Source: Deltaproteobacteria bacterium
GTDB lineage: Bacteria; UBA10199; DSSB01
Assembly: GCA_021772695.1 (NCBI GenBank)
Contig: JAJFLL010000235.1
Coordinates: 1 to 20,310 of the forward strand
Direction of reading: 5' to 3'
DNA: 20,310 nucleotides
A program made the position numbers and the translations under genes. Below are positions 1 through 7,325 of the stretch, piece by piece. The notes beneath the pieces were generated by a model. The model was not told the origin of the DNA. It saw nothing but the letters and a program-made list of their open reading frames with translations, and did not search any database. How positions within the stretch are numbered: position 1 is the first letter of the stretch; each line of letters opens with the position of its first letter.

Positions 1-400
1 CGATGGCTGAAAAGGCACCCAACATGCCGGTCTCAAGCAACAACAAATAGAGGTAATACTTTTTTTGTTTTTCCCCAATGGACCCCGTGGAAAACACCAC
101 GGCTAAAGGCATCAATAGAGTGGTCAATACGATCAACCAGAGGGAGAACCCATCGATGCCCATGGCGTAATGGATCCCTGCCTGGGGAATCCAGGGCACG
201 GAAAAGACAAATTGAAAACCTGCAATATCTTGAAAATGAAAGACCAAGTGGAGGGAAACCACAAAGGTCAACAAAGTAGTGGCCACGGCGAGTGATTGGA
301 TCCACTTGGTCTTAGCTGCCGGGAGCATCAAGATCAAAACCGCTCCCACGAGGGGTAAAAAGACCACCAAACTTAAAATATTTTGATTGAGCCATTCCAT
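1..400 (-). CDS. nuoM: NADH-quinone oxidoreductase subunit M, cluster 1 (partial, N-terminal 133 residues)
   Basis: Antiporter-like proton-pumping subunit of the complex I membrane arm. The reading frame opens at ATG 400 and runs open to the left edge, so only about 133 of roughly 500 residues are present. The translation begins MEWLNQNILSLVVFLPLVGA and later has YAMGIDGFSLWLIVLTTLL and LLLLETGMLGAF, the usual NuoM N-terminal pattern of membrane helices around an MGIDG loop. The same landmarks appear in the complete NuoM of cluster 2 (YHLGIDGISVTMVILTALI, LLLETGMMGTF). Its ATG shares one base with the nuoL stop (TGATG), which suggests coupled translation. nuoN of this cluster would be expected beyond the left edge. 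The family call is firm; the C-terminus cannot be judged. Confidence 0.95.
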   Translation of the reverse strand, partial: MEWLNQNILSLVVFLPLVGAVLILMLPAAKTKWIQSLAVATTLLTFVVSLHLVFHFQDIAGFQFVFSVPWIPQAGIHYAMGIDGFSLWLIVLTTLLMPLAVVFSTGSIGEKQKKYYLYLLLLETGMLGAFSAI

Positions 401-2328
401 CAACGCACCACCACCCAAACGATCATCCCGGTTAGCGCCAACAAAAAGTAAAAGGCATAGGCATTCACCCGTCCCCCTTGTAATCGGCTCACCAACGACC
501 CCATAAAGGCCAAGAAACGACCGGAACCGTTGATCAATACACCATCGATCAAAAGACGATCGATCAATCCGTAAAAGAAACTTTCGCTGGAGCGTTTCAC
601 CGGCTGCACCACCGTGGCGTCATAGACTTCATCCACGTAATATTTATTGAGCCATAAACGGTATATTCCCTGGAAACTCGCAGCTAGCCGGCGAGGCCAC
701 TGGGGCTTTTTTAAGTAAAACAAATAAGCGGTTGTGGCACTGAGTAAGGCTCCCCCCACCGACAAGGCCATCAACATCATTTCGAGTCGGTCGGCGTGAG
801 CGTCTTGGGCCGGATGTTGGCCCAAGCCGAGCCAATCTCTCAGGTAATGATGACCGCCCAAAATATGGGGCACGCCGAGGAATCCCCCCACTGCAGAAAG
901 CGTCGCCAGCAAAATCAATACTGAGGTCATGCTGAAGGGTGACTCATGCACATGTTCTTGGGCTTCGCTCGAGGCACGGCACTTGCCAAAAAAGGTAAGA
1001 AAGGTCAGGCGCCACATATAAAAACTGGTGAGGAGGGCCGTCAAAACTCCCAAGACCCCCAAAATCGTATGGCCCCGATGAAAGGTCTCCCACAGAATTT
1101 CATCTTTCGAGAAAAAACCCGCAAAAGGTGGAATACCCGAGATGGCCAAAGTGGCAATGACGAAGGTCCATGCGGTGACCGGCATGAAACGCCTGAGCCC
1201 ACCCATATGACGAATATCTTGTTCGTGGTGCATGGCGTGGATGACGGATCCCGCACCTAAAAAGAGACAGGCCTTAAAAAACGCATGGGTCATAAGATGA
1301 AACATACCCGTGGAATAAGACCCAATACCCATGGCGAGAAACATATAACCCAACTGACTCACCGTAGAATAAGCCAATACCTTTTTGATGTCATTTTGCA
1401 CCAAGGCGATAGTGGCGGCGAAGAAAGCGGTGACCATTCCGATGACGGCCACAAACTGCAGGGTCTGTGGGGCTAAATCGAAGAGAAAACTCAAGCGAGC
1501 GATCATGTAGATTCCAGCGGTGACCATGGTGGCCGCATGAATCAATGCCGAGACCGGGGTGGGGCCGGCCATGGCATCGGGCAACCAAACATAGAGCGGG
1601 ATTTGCGCGGACTTTCCCATGGCGCCGATAAAGAAAAAGGCCGTGATGAGAGTGGCCGATCCTGCAAGAAGCCCCGCATTTTGTTGCATGAATTCAAAGT
1701 TTAGCGGCGAGGCCTGATCTCCCACATGGGGCATTAATAAACTGATCACCCAAAAGATCCCGATCAAAAAACCGAAATCACCGATGCGATTGACCACAAA
1801 TGCCTTCTTACCCGCAGCGGCCTTGGCCGGGTCTTCGAACCAAAAACCAATCAATAGATAGGAGCACAACCCTACCCCTTCCCAACCCAAAAACATCATC
1901 AATAAATTATCACCCAACACCAGGATCAACATGGAAGTGAGAAACAAATTGAGATAGGCAAAATATTTGGCGTAGGCGGGATCGTCCTTCATGTAACCGG
2001 TAGAATATAAATGAATCAAGGAACCCACTCCGGTCACGATCAAAATCATCAGCACCGATATCTGGTCTAAGAGCAGACCCCCATCGACCCGAAAGTTACC
2101 CACCGTCATCCACGAAAACAAATTTTCCCTAAGGGGCTCAGGCTCCGCGAAAATAAACGGAAGTCCCGCCGATACGGACCAAGCCAAGGCCAGAATGGGC
2201 AAGCCCACACCGAAGATATTGACCCAAAGGCGCGGCACCGGTCGCTTACGCTTGGCCCCGACGAGGGCAAAAGTGCCGTTGAGGATCGCGCCCAAGAGGG
2301 GCCAAAGGAGGATGCCACTAAGCTGCAT
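400..2328 (-). CDS. nuoL: NADH-quinone oxidoreductase subunit L, cluster 1
   Basis: Distal antiporter-like proton-pumping subunit of complex I in the inner membrane, 642 residues, a normal NuoL length. Visible landmarks are GWEGVGLCSYLLIGFW with the channel glutamate at about E150, FVVNRIGDFGF near 178-187, the conserved lysine at about K239 in GKSAQIPLYVWLPDAMAGP, and H264 in ALIHAATMVTAGIYMI. The C-terminal part has the lateral-helix region followed by a final hydrophobic helix (FYFLLALTGMIVWVVV). Start ATG 2328 lies inside the end of nuoK, giving an 11-base overlap, and the stop overlaps the nuoM ATG. The paralogue in cluster 2 (14239-16356) is longer (705 residues) and carries histidine-rich loops that are only slight here. 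Expression is presumably as part of the cluster 1 operon. Confidence 0.97.
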   Translation of the reverse strand: MQLSGILLWPLLGAILNGTFALVGAKRKRPVPRLWVNIFGVGLPILALAWSVSAGLPFIFAEPEPLRENLFSWMTVGNFRVDGGLLLDQISVLMILIVTGVGSLIHLYSTGYMKDDPAYAKYFAYLNLFLTSMLILVLGDNLLMMFLGWEGVGLCSYLLIGFWFEDPAKAAAGKKAFVVNRIGDFGFLIGIFWVISLLMPHVGDQASPLNFEFMQQNAGLLAGSATLITAFFFIGAMGKSAQIPLYVWLPDAMAGPTPVSALIHAATMVTAGIYMIARLSFLFDLAPQTLQFVAVIGMVTAFFAATIALVQNDIKKVLAYSTVSQLGYMFLAMGIGSYSTGMFHLMTHAFFKACLFLGAGSVIHAMHHEQDIRHMGGLRRFMPVTAWTFVIATLAISGIPPFAGFFSKDEILWETFHRGHTILGVLGVLTALLTSFYMWRLTFLTFFGKCRASSEAQEHVHESPFSMTSVLILLATLSAVGGFLGVPHILGGHHYLRDWLGLGQHPAQDAHADRLEMMLMALSVGGALLSATTAYLFYLKKPQWPRRLAASFQGIYRLWLNKYYVDEVYDATVVQPVKRSSESFFYGLIDRLLIDGVLINGSGRFLAFMGSLVSRLQGGRVNAYAFYFLLALTGMIVWVVVR

Positions 2329-2635
2329 GAATCTCGTCTTTCAAATCGGTTAAGCGGGTGGTTTGCACCGACCCTCGTCTACGAAAGATTAAAATGATAA
2401 TTGCCAGCCCCACCGCCGCTTCGGCGGCGGCAAGTACGATGACGAAAAACCCGGCCACCTGGCCTTGGATGTCTCCCAAATATCTGGAAAAAGCCACAAA
2501 GGACAAATTCACCCCATTGAGCATCAACTCTATGGACATGAGGACTACGATGAGATTGCGACGCAAAATCACACCGACAAAGCCCAAAACAAAAAGGGCC
2601 ACCGATACGATCAAAAAGTGCGGAAGCTCTACCAT
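2318..2635 (-). CDS. nuoK: NADH-quinone oxidoreductase subunit K, cluster 1
   Basis: Small three-helix membrane subunit of complex I, 105 residues, the usual NuoK size; homologous to MrpC. The two intramembrane glutamates essential for proton translocation in the family are present: E36 in MSIELMLNGVNL and E72 in LAAAEAAVGLAI. Start ATG 2635 follows the nuoJ stop (2637-2639) almost directly, and the 3' end overlaps nuoL by 11 bases, so translation is probably coupled along J-K-L. Nothing unusual is seen. Confidence 0.97.
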   Translation of the reverse strand: MVELPHFLIVSVALFVLGFVGVILRRNLIVVLMSIELMLNGVNLSFVAFSRYLGDIQGQVAGFFVIVLAAAEAAVGLAIIILIFRRRGSVQTTRLTDLKDEIHAA

Positions 2636-2636
2636 G

Positions 2637-3146
2637 TCATTCTTTCGTCAAATTCTTTTTGGCCAACATGACGGCACCGATTAAGGAGACCGTCAGCAAT
2701 ACTCCAGCGATCTCAAAGGGAATCACATAATGGGTAAAGATTTCCCGACCCAAAGTAGAAATATCTCCAAAACCCTCAACGGCCGGGTCACCGGTAATTC
2801 GAGTCAAGTGCACGACGAAGGCCAGGGTGATGAAAGCCACCACGGCAGCTAGGGTGAGCAGGGCCTTGCCTAGATTTCCCATTCTCACTTCCATCAATTC
2901 GAAATCCGAAAGGTTGAGCAGCATTATTATAAAAACAAATAAAACCAGGATAGCGCCGGCGTAGGTCAAAACTTGAACGACGGCCAGGAATTCGGCCTGC
3001 AGTAAGAGAAAAAGTCCCGCCACACTAAAGAGCGTCAACACTAGAGATAGCGCCGAGTACACGGGATTGGGCGAAACCACCACTCCCATGGCACTGACCA
3101 GTGCGAAACCTGCAAACACAAAAAATAAAATATCGAATCCACTCAT
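2637..3146 (-). CDS. nuoJ: NADH-quinone oxidoreductase subunit J, cluster 1
   Basis: Membrane-arm subunit J of complex I, 169 residues when started at ATG 3146 (MSGFDILFFVFAGFALVSAM). The frame stays open upstream to 3458, but that extension is an out-of-frame reading of the nuoH C-terminus and is not NuoJ-like. The chosen start forms an ATGA overlap with the nuoH stop. The NuoJ signature is visible: NPVYSALSLVLTLFSVAGLF, then AEFLAVVQVLTYAGAILVLFVFIIMLL, containing the helix with the pi-bulge known in this family. The gene directly follows nuoH, whereas in the standard nuo order nuoI stands between H and J. Here nuoI is absent. Confidence 0.95.
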   Translation of the reverse strand: MSGFDILFFVFAGFALVSAMGVVVSPNPVYSALSLVLTLFSVAGLFLLLQAEFLAVVQVLTYAGAILVLFVFIIMLLNLSDFELMEVRMGNLGKALLTLAAVVAFITLAFVVHLTRITGDPAVEGFGDISTLGREIFTHYVIPFEIAGVLLTVSLIGAVMLAKKNLTKE

Positions 3147-4390
3147 AGAATCAATACGGCTACCGCCGTCACTACTAAGTTTATCAAGGCTAGGGGCAAC
3201 ATGACCTTCCACCCCAAAGCCATGAGTTGATCGTAACGAAACCTGGGTAGGGTCCAACGCACCCAAATAAAGACCCAACAGAAAAATAAAATTTTGCCTA
3301 AAAATACCGAGAATTGCAGAATGGCCGCTGTGGCCTGCGAACCCAAAGTGCCCAGGACCACAGGTCCCTGGGTGAACTGCCAGAAGATAAGACCAATACC
3401 CACCACTAAGGCGGGAATCCCTAAAATCTTTCCTTCGAAACGTCGTGCGTCCTTCCATGGCACCTTAGTGCGCCGTAGGGCCAAAAAACCACCCACTAAA
3501 ATCGAAAACAACCCAAAGGCCAACAGACCATAGTAAAAGATGTTGGAAGCATGGTCTCTTAAGAATTCTGTGCCGGCAAAGGGCACTTGCCACCCACCCA
3601 AAAATAAGGTGGCCATCAAGGCGGAGGCGATGATCATATTGACATACTCAGCCATGAAAAAGAGCGCGAACTTAAGCGAGCTATACTCGGTATGATAACC
3701 CGCCACGAGTTCCGCTTCTGCTTCGGCCAAATCAAAGGGAGTCCGGTTGGTCTCGGCGAAGGCTGCCACCACAAATAAAATAAATCCCAAGGGCTGCCGC
3801 ACCAGGTTCCAAGTCCAGACTTCACTGCCCTGATCGGCGACGATGCTGCCCAATTCTACGCTGCCCGCCAACATCAGAACTCCCACTACCGATAGCGAAA
3901 GCGTCAATTCATAGCTGACCATTTGTGCGGAAGCCCTGAGTCCGCCTAGTAAGGAAAATTTATTATTGCTCCCCCACCCCGCCATCATAATGCCGTAAAC
4001 CCCGATGGAAGCGATGGCGAAAATAAATAGGATGCCCGTATTAAAATCCAGGGCCTGTAGGCTCATGGTGCCTGAACTCAGATTCAACGGCGCCGCCCAT
4101 GGAATAACCGCGAAGGTTACACAAGCGACCGACATGGCGATGAAGGGAGCCAGGGCATAAATCAATCGATTGGCCTGAGTGGGCCAAATATCTTCTTTGA
4201 AGATGAGTTTGACCACATCGGCCAAACTATGAATCAAACCACCCAAGCGAACACCGGCAATGCTGGCTCGGTTGGGTCCACGGCGATCCTGAATATAGGC
4301 CGCACCTTTTCGTTCCAACCATATTAGAACCGGCACGATCTGCATGATCACACCGAAGGGAACAAATATTTTTAATAAAGTAGCTGTCAT
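3143..4390 (-). CDS. nuoH: NADH-quinone oxidoreductase subunit H, cluster 1 (with about 80-residue insertion)
   Basis: Membrane subunit that with NuoB and NuoD forms the quinone chamber and links electron transfer to proton pumping. Family motifs are clear: ERKGAAYIQDRRGPNR at 26-41, GGLRASAQMVSYEL near 149-162, the acidic loop PFDLAEAEAELVAGYHTEY at about 218-236, and RWTLPRFRYDQLM at 378-390. At 415 residues it is much longer than E. coli NuoH (about 325). The excess lies mainly at residues 275-355, between FLGGWQ and the conserved C-terminal RWTLPR segment, and contains two further hydrophobic stretches (FYYGLLAFGLFSILVGGFLA and ILGIPALVVGIGLIFW). NuoH of cluster 2 lacks this insertion. 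ATG 4390 has no clear Shine-Dalgarno; it follows nuoG by 11 bases. The 3' end overlaps nuoJ by four bases. Confidence 0.96.
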   Translation of the reverse strand: MTATLLKIFVPFGVIMQIVPVLIWLERKGAAYIQDRRGPNRASIAGVRLGGLIHSLADVVKLIFKEDIWPTQANRLIYALAPFIAMSVACVTFAVIPWAAPLNLSSGTMSLQALDFNTGILFIFAIASIGVYGIMMAGWGSNNKFSLLGGLRASAQMVSYELTLSLSVVGVLMLAGSVELGSIVADQGSEVWTWNLVRQPLGFILFVVAAFAETNRTPFDLAEAEAELVAGYHTEYSSLKFALFFMAEYVNMIIASALMATLFLGGWQVPFAGTEFLRDHASNIFYYGLLAFGLFSILVGGFLALRRTKVPWKDARRFEGKILGIPALVVGIGLIFWQFTQGPVVLGTLGSQATAAILQFSVFLGKILFFCWVFIWVRWTLPRFRYDQLMALGWKVMLPLALINLVVTAVAVLIL

Positions 4391-4401
4391 TTTATCGTTA
4401 G

Positions 4402-5907
4402 TTAATTCTTAGACTCTAAAATCTTGCCCTCAGTGCCCAAATCGGCAAATTTCAACCCGAAGCCTTCTTGCAATAGAGCCTCTGCAGAAAGTTGCAGGGG
4501 TTGTTTTAATTCCTGGGCGATTTTTTCGAGCCATTTCCAAGCAGGTAAAACCATGCCCTGCGGTATTAGCGCCGCCTCAAACTTCTGCACCCTGTTTTGG
4601 AAATTGGTAAAACTGCCTTCTTGCTCCCCGAAGGTAGCAGCGGGCAAGACCACATCGGCGAGTTCGGTTTCAGGGCCTAGGTGGGTAGCCAGTAAAATAA
4701 AGGCCACCGGTCCCTCTTCACGCAATTGGCTCAAATGGGTTTCGGAAAAACCTTCCAGGGCCAGCACCACTTTTACCCCGATGCCCCCGTGAAATTCTTG
4801 ATATCCCAAATGCTGAACTCCCGCACGGTTGGGATTCTTATCGGCCTTGATTAAAAAATTATCGGCGTCGGCGTCGTCCTTAGGTTTGGCACTATATTGT
4901 AAATCTTTGATCTGGCAGGTCTGGCCAAATTTCTTCAATGCCATGTTGTTTTCATTGGATTCCTGCGCGGATCCCACCAACACCGCTTCATCGCCACCGA
5001 GACTGGAGAGCGCGCGGGCGATCTCACCGAGGGCGTCGGATATCGTGGAGTATTCTAATACGCCGTTTTTTCGTACCATGGGCCGCGTCACTCGTTTTTC
5101 GTTATGCAACGGATATGACAAGCGGCCCGCATCACAGGTCCAACACTGGTTCACCGATTCATTGTCGCGGGTACGATAACGCCAAACCTTCCCGTCATCG
5201 TAATCCATGTAAATATTACAGCCGGTTGCGCATCCCGAACAGACCGAAGGCACGTGCTTCAGGAACCAAACCCGCTTTTGAAAGCGGAAGGGTTTACTGG
5301 TCAAGGCCCCAACGGGGCATATATCAACCGTATTCAGAGAATACTTATTATCGAGTTGTTTGCCCGGAAAGGTGGTTAGAGTACTGCGGTCACCGCGCTC
5401 ACTAAAACAGAGTTCAGAGGTATGAGTAATTTCATCACAGAAACGAATACAGCGGGAACATAGGATACAACGCTCATCATCCAACATCACATTGGGACCC
5501 AAATCAACCTTCTTGGGTTTTTTGACCTTCTCTTCATGAAATTCCGAGTCGGTCATGGTGTAATCCATGTAAAATTCTTGGAGCTTGCATTCTCCGGCCT
5601 GATCGCAGACGGGACAATCGATAGGATGATTGATCAGAATAAATTCTAGGACGGATTTCTGTAATTCCTTTACCTTTTCGGTCTTGGTATTCACCACCAT
5701 GCCTTCATTGGCCACCGTGTTGCACGAGATGGCGGGTTTGGGCATTTTTTCGATATCGACCAGGCACATACGGCAATTACCCGCGATGGAGAGCTTGGGA
5801 TGATAGCAAAAATGAGGAATGGAAATATCCGCTTGTCGGGCGGCCTCAAACACCGTGGTGCCATCGGCTACTTCAATTTCTTTTCCGTCGATCGTTAACT
5901 TTGGCAT
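4402..5907 (-). CDS. nuoG: NADH-quinone oxidoreductase subunit G, cluster 1 (short form)
   Basis: Large iron-sulfur subunit of the peripheral NADH dehydrogenase arm. Start chosen at ATG 5907 (MPKLTIDGKEIEVADGTTVF), where NuoG homology begins. The frame is open upstream to 6042, but that stretch is translated repeat DNA. From N to C: a [2Fe-2S] ferredoxin domain with C34, C45, C48, C62; H94, C98, C101, C107 (N5); C147, C150, C153 with C197 (N4); and C223, C226, C230 with C255 or C258, matching the extra N7 cluster. A molybdopterin-oxidoreductase-like domain follows, but the protein is only 501 residues against roughly 700-900 in most bacteria. The end (ELADVVLPAATFGEQEGSF, NRVQKFEAAL) is intact, so the loss is internal rather than a C-terminal truncation. 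The leader has no good ribosome site. Confidence 0.95.
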   Translation of the reverse strand: MPKLTIDGKEIEVADGTTVFEAARQADISIPHFCYHPKLSIAGNCRMCLVDIEKMPKPAISCNTVANEGMVVNTKTEKVKELQKSVLEFILINHPIDCPVCDQAGECKLQEFYMDYTMTDSEFHEEKVKKPKKVDLGPNVMLDDERCILCSRCIRFCDEITHTSELCFSERGDRSTLTTFPGKQLDNKYSLNTVDICPVGALTSKPFRFQKRVWFLKHVPSVCSGCATGCNIYMDYDDGKVWRYRTRDNESVNQCWTCDAGRLSYPLHNEKRVTRPMVRKNGVLEYSTISDALGEIARALSSLGGDEAVLVGSAQESNENNMALKKFGQTCQIKDLQYSAKPKDDADADNFLIKADKNPNRAGVQHLGYQEFHGGIGVKVVLALEGFSETHLSQLREEGPVAFILLATHLGPETELADVVLPAATFGEQEGSFTNFQNRVQKFEAALIPQGMVLPAWKWLEKIAQELKQPLQLSAEALLQEGFGLKFADLGTEGKILESKN

Positions 5908-6068
5908 AAAACAAAAACTATTCGGTTCGAGATTCAATGATTGAAATTGCCATCGGGTCCTGTCCGGTCTGCACCCCCATCCGTCCTCGCAGGCTGCGGG
6001 CGGGTGGGGGGCCCCCGCCCGGCCACCCGCTGCCAATTTCAATCATTGAATCTCGGTATATTTTTTTA
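5908..6068. other. nuoF-nuoG intergenic gap occupied by an inserted palindromic element
   Basis: This is the only long break inside cluster 1, 161 bases where the neighbouring junctions overlap or are separated by at most about 25 bases. It consists of a short T-rich stretch next to the nuoF stop (6057-6068), the inverted-repeat element (5928-6055), and about 20 AT-rich bases before the nuoG ATG. No gene is seen in it. Since nuoF and nuoG are normally adjacent, this looks like a secondary insertion into the operon. Confidence 0.8.
5928..6055. repeat. GC-rich repeat, copy 1, enclosed by perfect 22-base inverted arms
   Basis: Left arm 5928-5949 and right arm 6034-6055 are exact reverse complements over 22 bases. 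Each arm holds a smaller palindrome, TTCAAT-G-ATTGAA or its complement. Between them is a GC-rich core, 5955-6028, which begins GGGTCCTGTCCGG and ends CCGGCCACCC, with five bases on each side separating core and arms. The core recurs in reverse orientation at 20239-20310 with six substitutions and two one-base gaps. Its ends are partly complementary to each other, and an inner stretch (GGGTGGGGG / CCCCCGCCC) can pair, so the whole unit could form a long hairpin in the nuo transcript. It resembles a REP- or MITE-type intergenic repeat; the family is not recognised. Confidence 0.85.
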
Positions 6069-7325
6069 TTATTTCTCAATATAGGCCTCAAACTCGGACC
6101 TAAAATGTTTCAAATAACTCCAGATGGGCATGGCCAAGGCGTCGGCCAAGACACATATGGTTTTACCCGCCATATTGTCGGCGATGCGGTGCAGAGTCTC
6201 TAAGTCACCGGCCCTGCCCTCGCCCGCTAACATGCGTTTTAAAATTTTATGGGCCCAGCCGGTGCCTTCCCGGCATGGGCTGCATTGCCCGCAGGATTCA
6301 TGGGCATAAAAATGCGCCAGGTTGGTGAGCGTTTTGACCATGCAGGTGGTTTCATCCATGACGATGACCCCGCCGGAGCCCAACATGGAACCCTTCTCAG
6401 CCAAGGACTCGTAATCAAGATTAACTTCCATGGCGTCTTTAGCGGGCAAAACCGGCACGGAGGAACCCCCGGGGATAACCGCCTTCAAGGCCTTTCCGTC
6501 CTTCATGCCCCCGCAATCTTCTTCGATAAGTTTTTTCAGGGAGTAGCCCAAAGGAATCTCATAATTGCCCGGTCGAACCACATGCCCACTCACCGAAAAC
6601 ATTTTGGTCCCGGGACTTTTTTCCGTGCCAAATTTTCGATAGGCCTCGGGACCTTCCCCTAAAATAAATGGCAGGGCCGATAGGGTCTCGACGTTGTTGA
6701 CCACAGTGGGACAGCCGAACAACCCTACCACAGCGGGAAACGGCGGCTTGAGCCGAGGCATGCCTCTTAGACCTTCAAGTGAATTGAGCAAGGCGGTTTC
6801 TTCCCCACAGATATAGGCACCTGCTCCCCGGTGCACGGTTAATTCTAAATCGTAACCGCTCCCTAAAATATTTTTACCCAAATACCCTTTGGCATAGGCC
6901 TCGGCGATGGCTTGCTCCAAGCGCTCCTTGGGAAACACAAACTCTCCGCGAATATAAATATAGGATTGGTGGCAATCGATGGCGTAGGAACAAACGATGA
7001 TGCCCTCGATAAGGCGATGGGGATCCAGCTCCATCAAATAACGGTCTTTAAAGGTACCCGGCTCACTTTCATCGGCATTGACACAGAGATATTTAGGCTT
7101 GGGGGAATCCTTGGGCACGAAACTCCACTTCAGTCCGGTGGGAAAACCCGCTCCACCCCGACCGCGAAGCCCGCTTTTCTTGACCTCTTCAATAACCTCT
7201 TCGGGCTTCATGCTAAAAAGACGTTTCAATACGTTGTAACCACCGGTAGACTCGTATACCGGTAGAGTATGACTATCTTTCACTCCGAAATTTTTTGTTA
7301 AAACCTTTGCTTCCATGACATCCAT
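6069..7325 (-). CDS. nuoF: NADH-quinone oxidoreductase subunit F (NADH/FMN-binding), cluster 1
   Basis: The subunit that oxidises NADH: it binds NADH and FMN and carries cluster N3. Length 418 residues is normal. The glycine-rich FMN/NADH region is present (GLRGRGGAGFPTGLKW, 52-67; ADESEPGTFKDRYLM near 84-98; GAGAYICGEETALLNSLEG at about 168-185). The N3 ligands are C345, C348, C351 in ESCGQCSPCREGTGW and C391 in GKTICVLADA. ATG 7325 shares a base with the nuoE stop (TAATG). A second ATG at 7316 (MEAKVLTKNFG) is possible. Together with NuoE and NuoG it makes cluster 1 a true NADH-using complex I, unlike the visible part of cluster 2. Confidence 0.97.
   Translation of the reverse strand: MDVMEAKVLTKNFGVKDSHTLPVYESTGGYNVLKRLFSMKPEEVIEEVKKSGLRGRGGAGFPTGLKWSFVPKDSPKPKYLCVNADESEPGTFKDRYLMELDPHRLIEGIIVCSYAIDCHQSYIYIRGEFVFPKERLEQAIAEAYAKGYLGKNILGSGYDLELTVHRGAGAYICGEETALLNSLEGLRGMPRLKPPFPAVVGLFGCPTVVNNVETLSALPFILGEGPEAYRKFGTEKSPGTKMFSVSGHVVRPGNYEIPLGYSLKKLIEEDCGGMKDGKALKAVIPGGSSVPVLPAKDAMEVNLDYESLAEKGSMLGSGGVIVMDETTCMVKTLTNLAHFYAHESCGQCSPCREGTGWAHKILKRMLAGEGRAGDLETLHRIADNMAGKTICVLADALAMPIWSYLKHFRSEFEAYIEK

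Noticed and set aside
946..1260. Open frames of 60-155 codons on the plus strand inside nuo genes
   Set aside because: They lie antisense to well-supported complex I genes, have no family features and no ribosome sites; shadows of conserved coding sequence.
3147..3458. N-terminal extension of the nuoJ frame of cluster 1
   Set aside because: It overlaps the nuoH C-terminus in another frame and is not NuoJ-like; ATG 3146 gives the standard length and an ATGA overlap.
5998..6011. G-quadruplex in the repeat core
   Set aside because: Only three separable G-tracts are visible (GGG-C-GGG-T-GGGGGG), and copy 2 does not preserve even this pattern.
5908..6042. N-terminal extension of the nuoG reading frame (45 more residues)
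   Set aside because: It is a translation of the GC-rich repeat and its arm; NuoG homology begins exactly at the ATG at 5907.
6057..6068. Hairpin at 5928-6055 followed by a T-run, looking like a plus-strand terminator
   Set aside because: There is no plus-strand gene upstream of it; the T-run only borders the nuoF stop on the minus strand.
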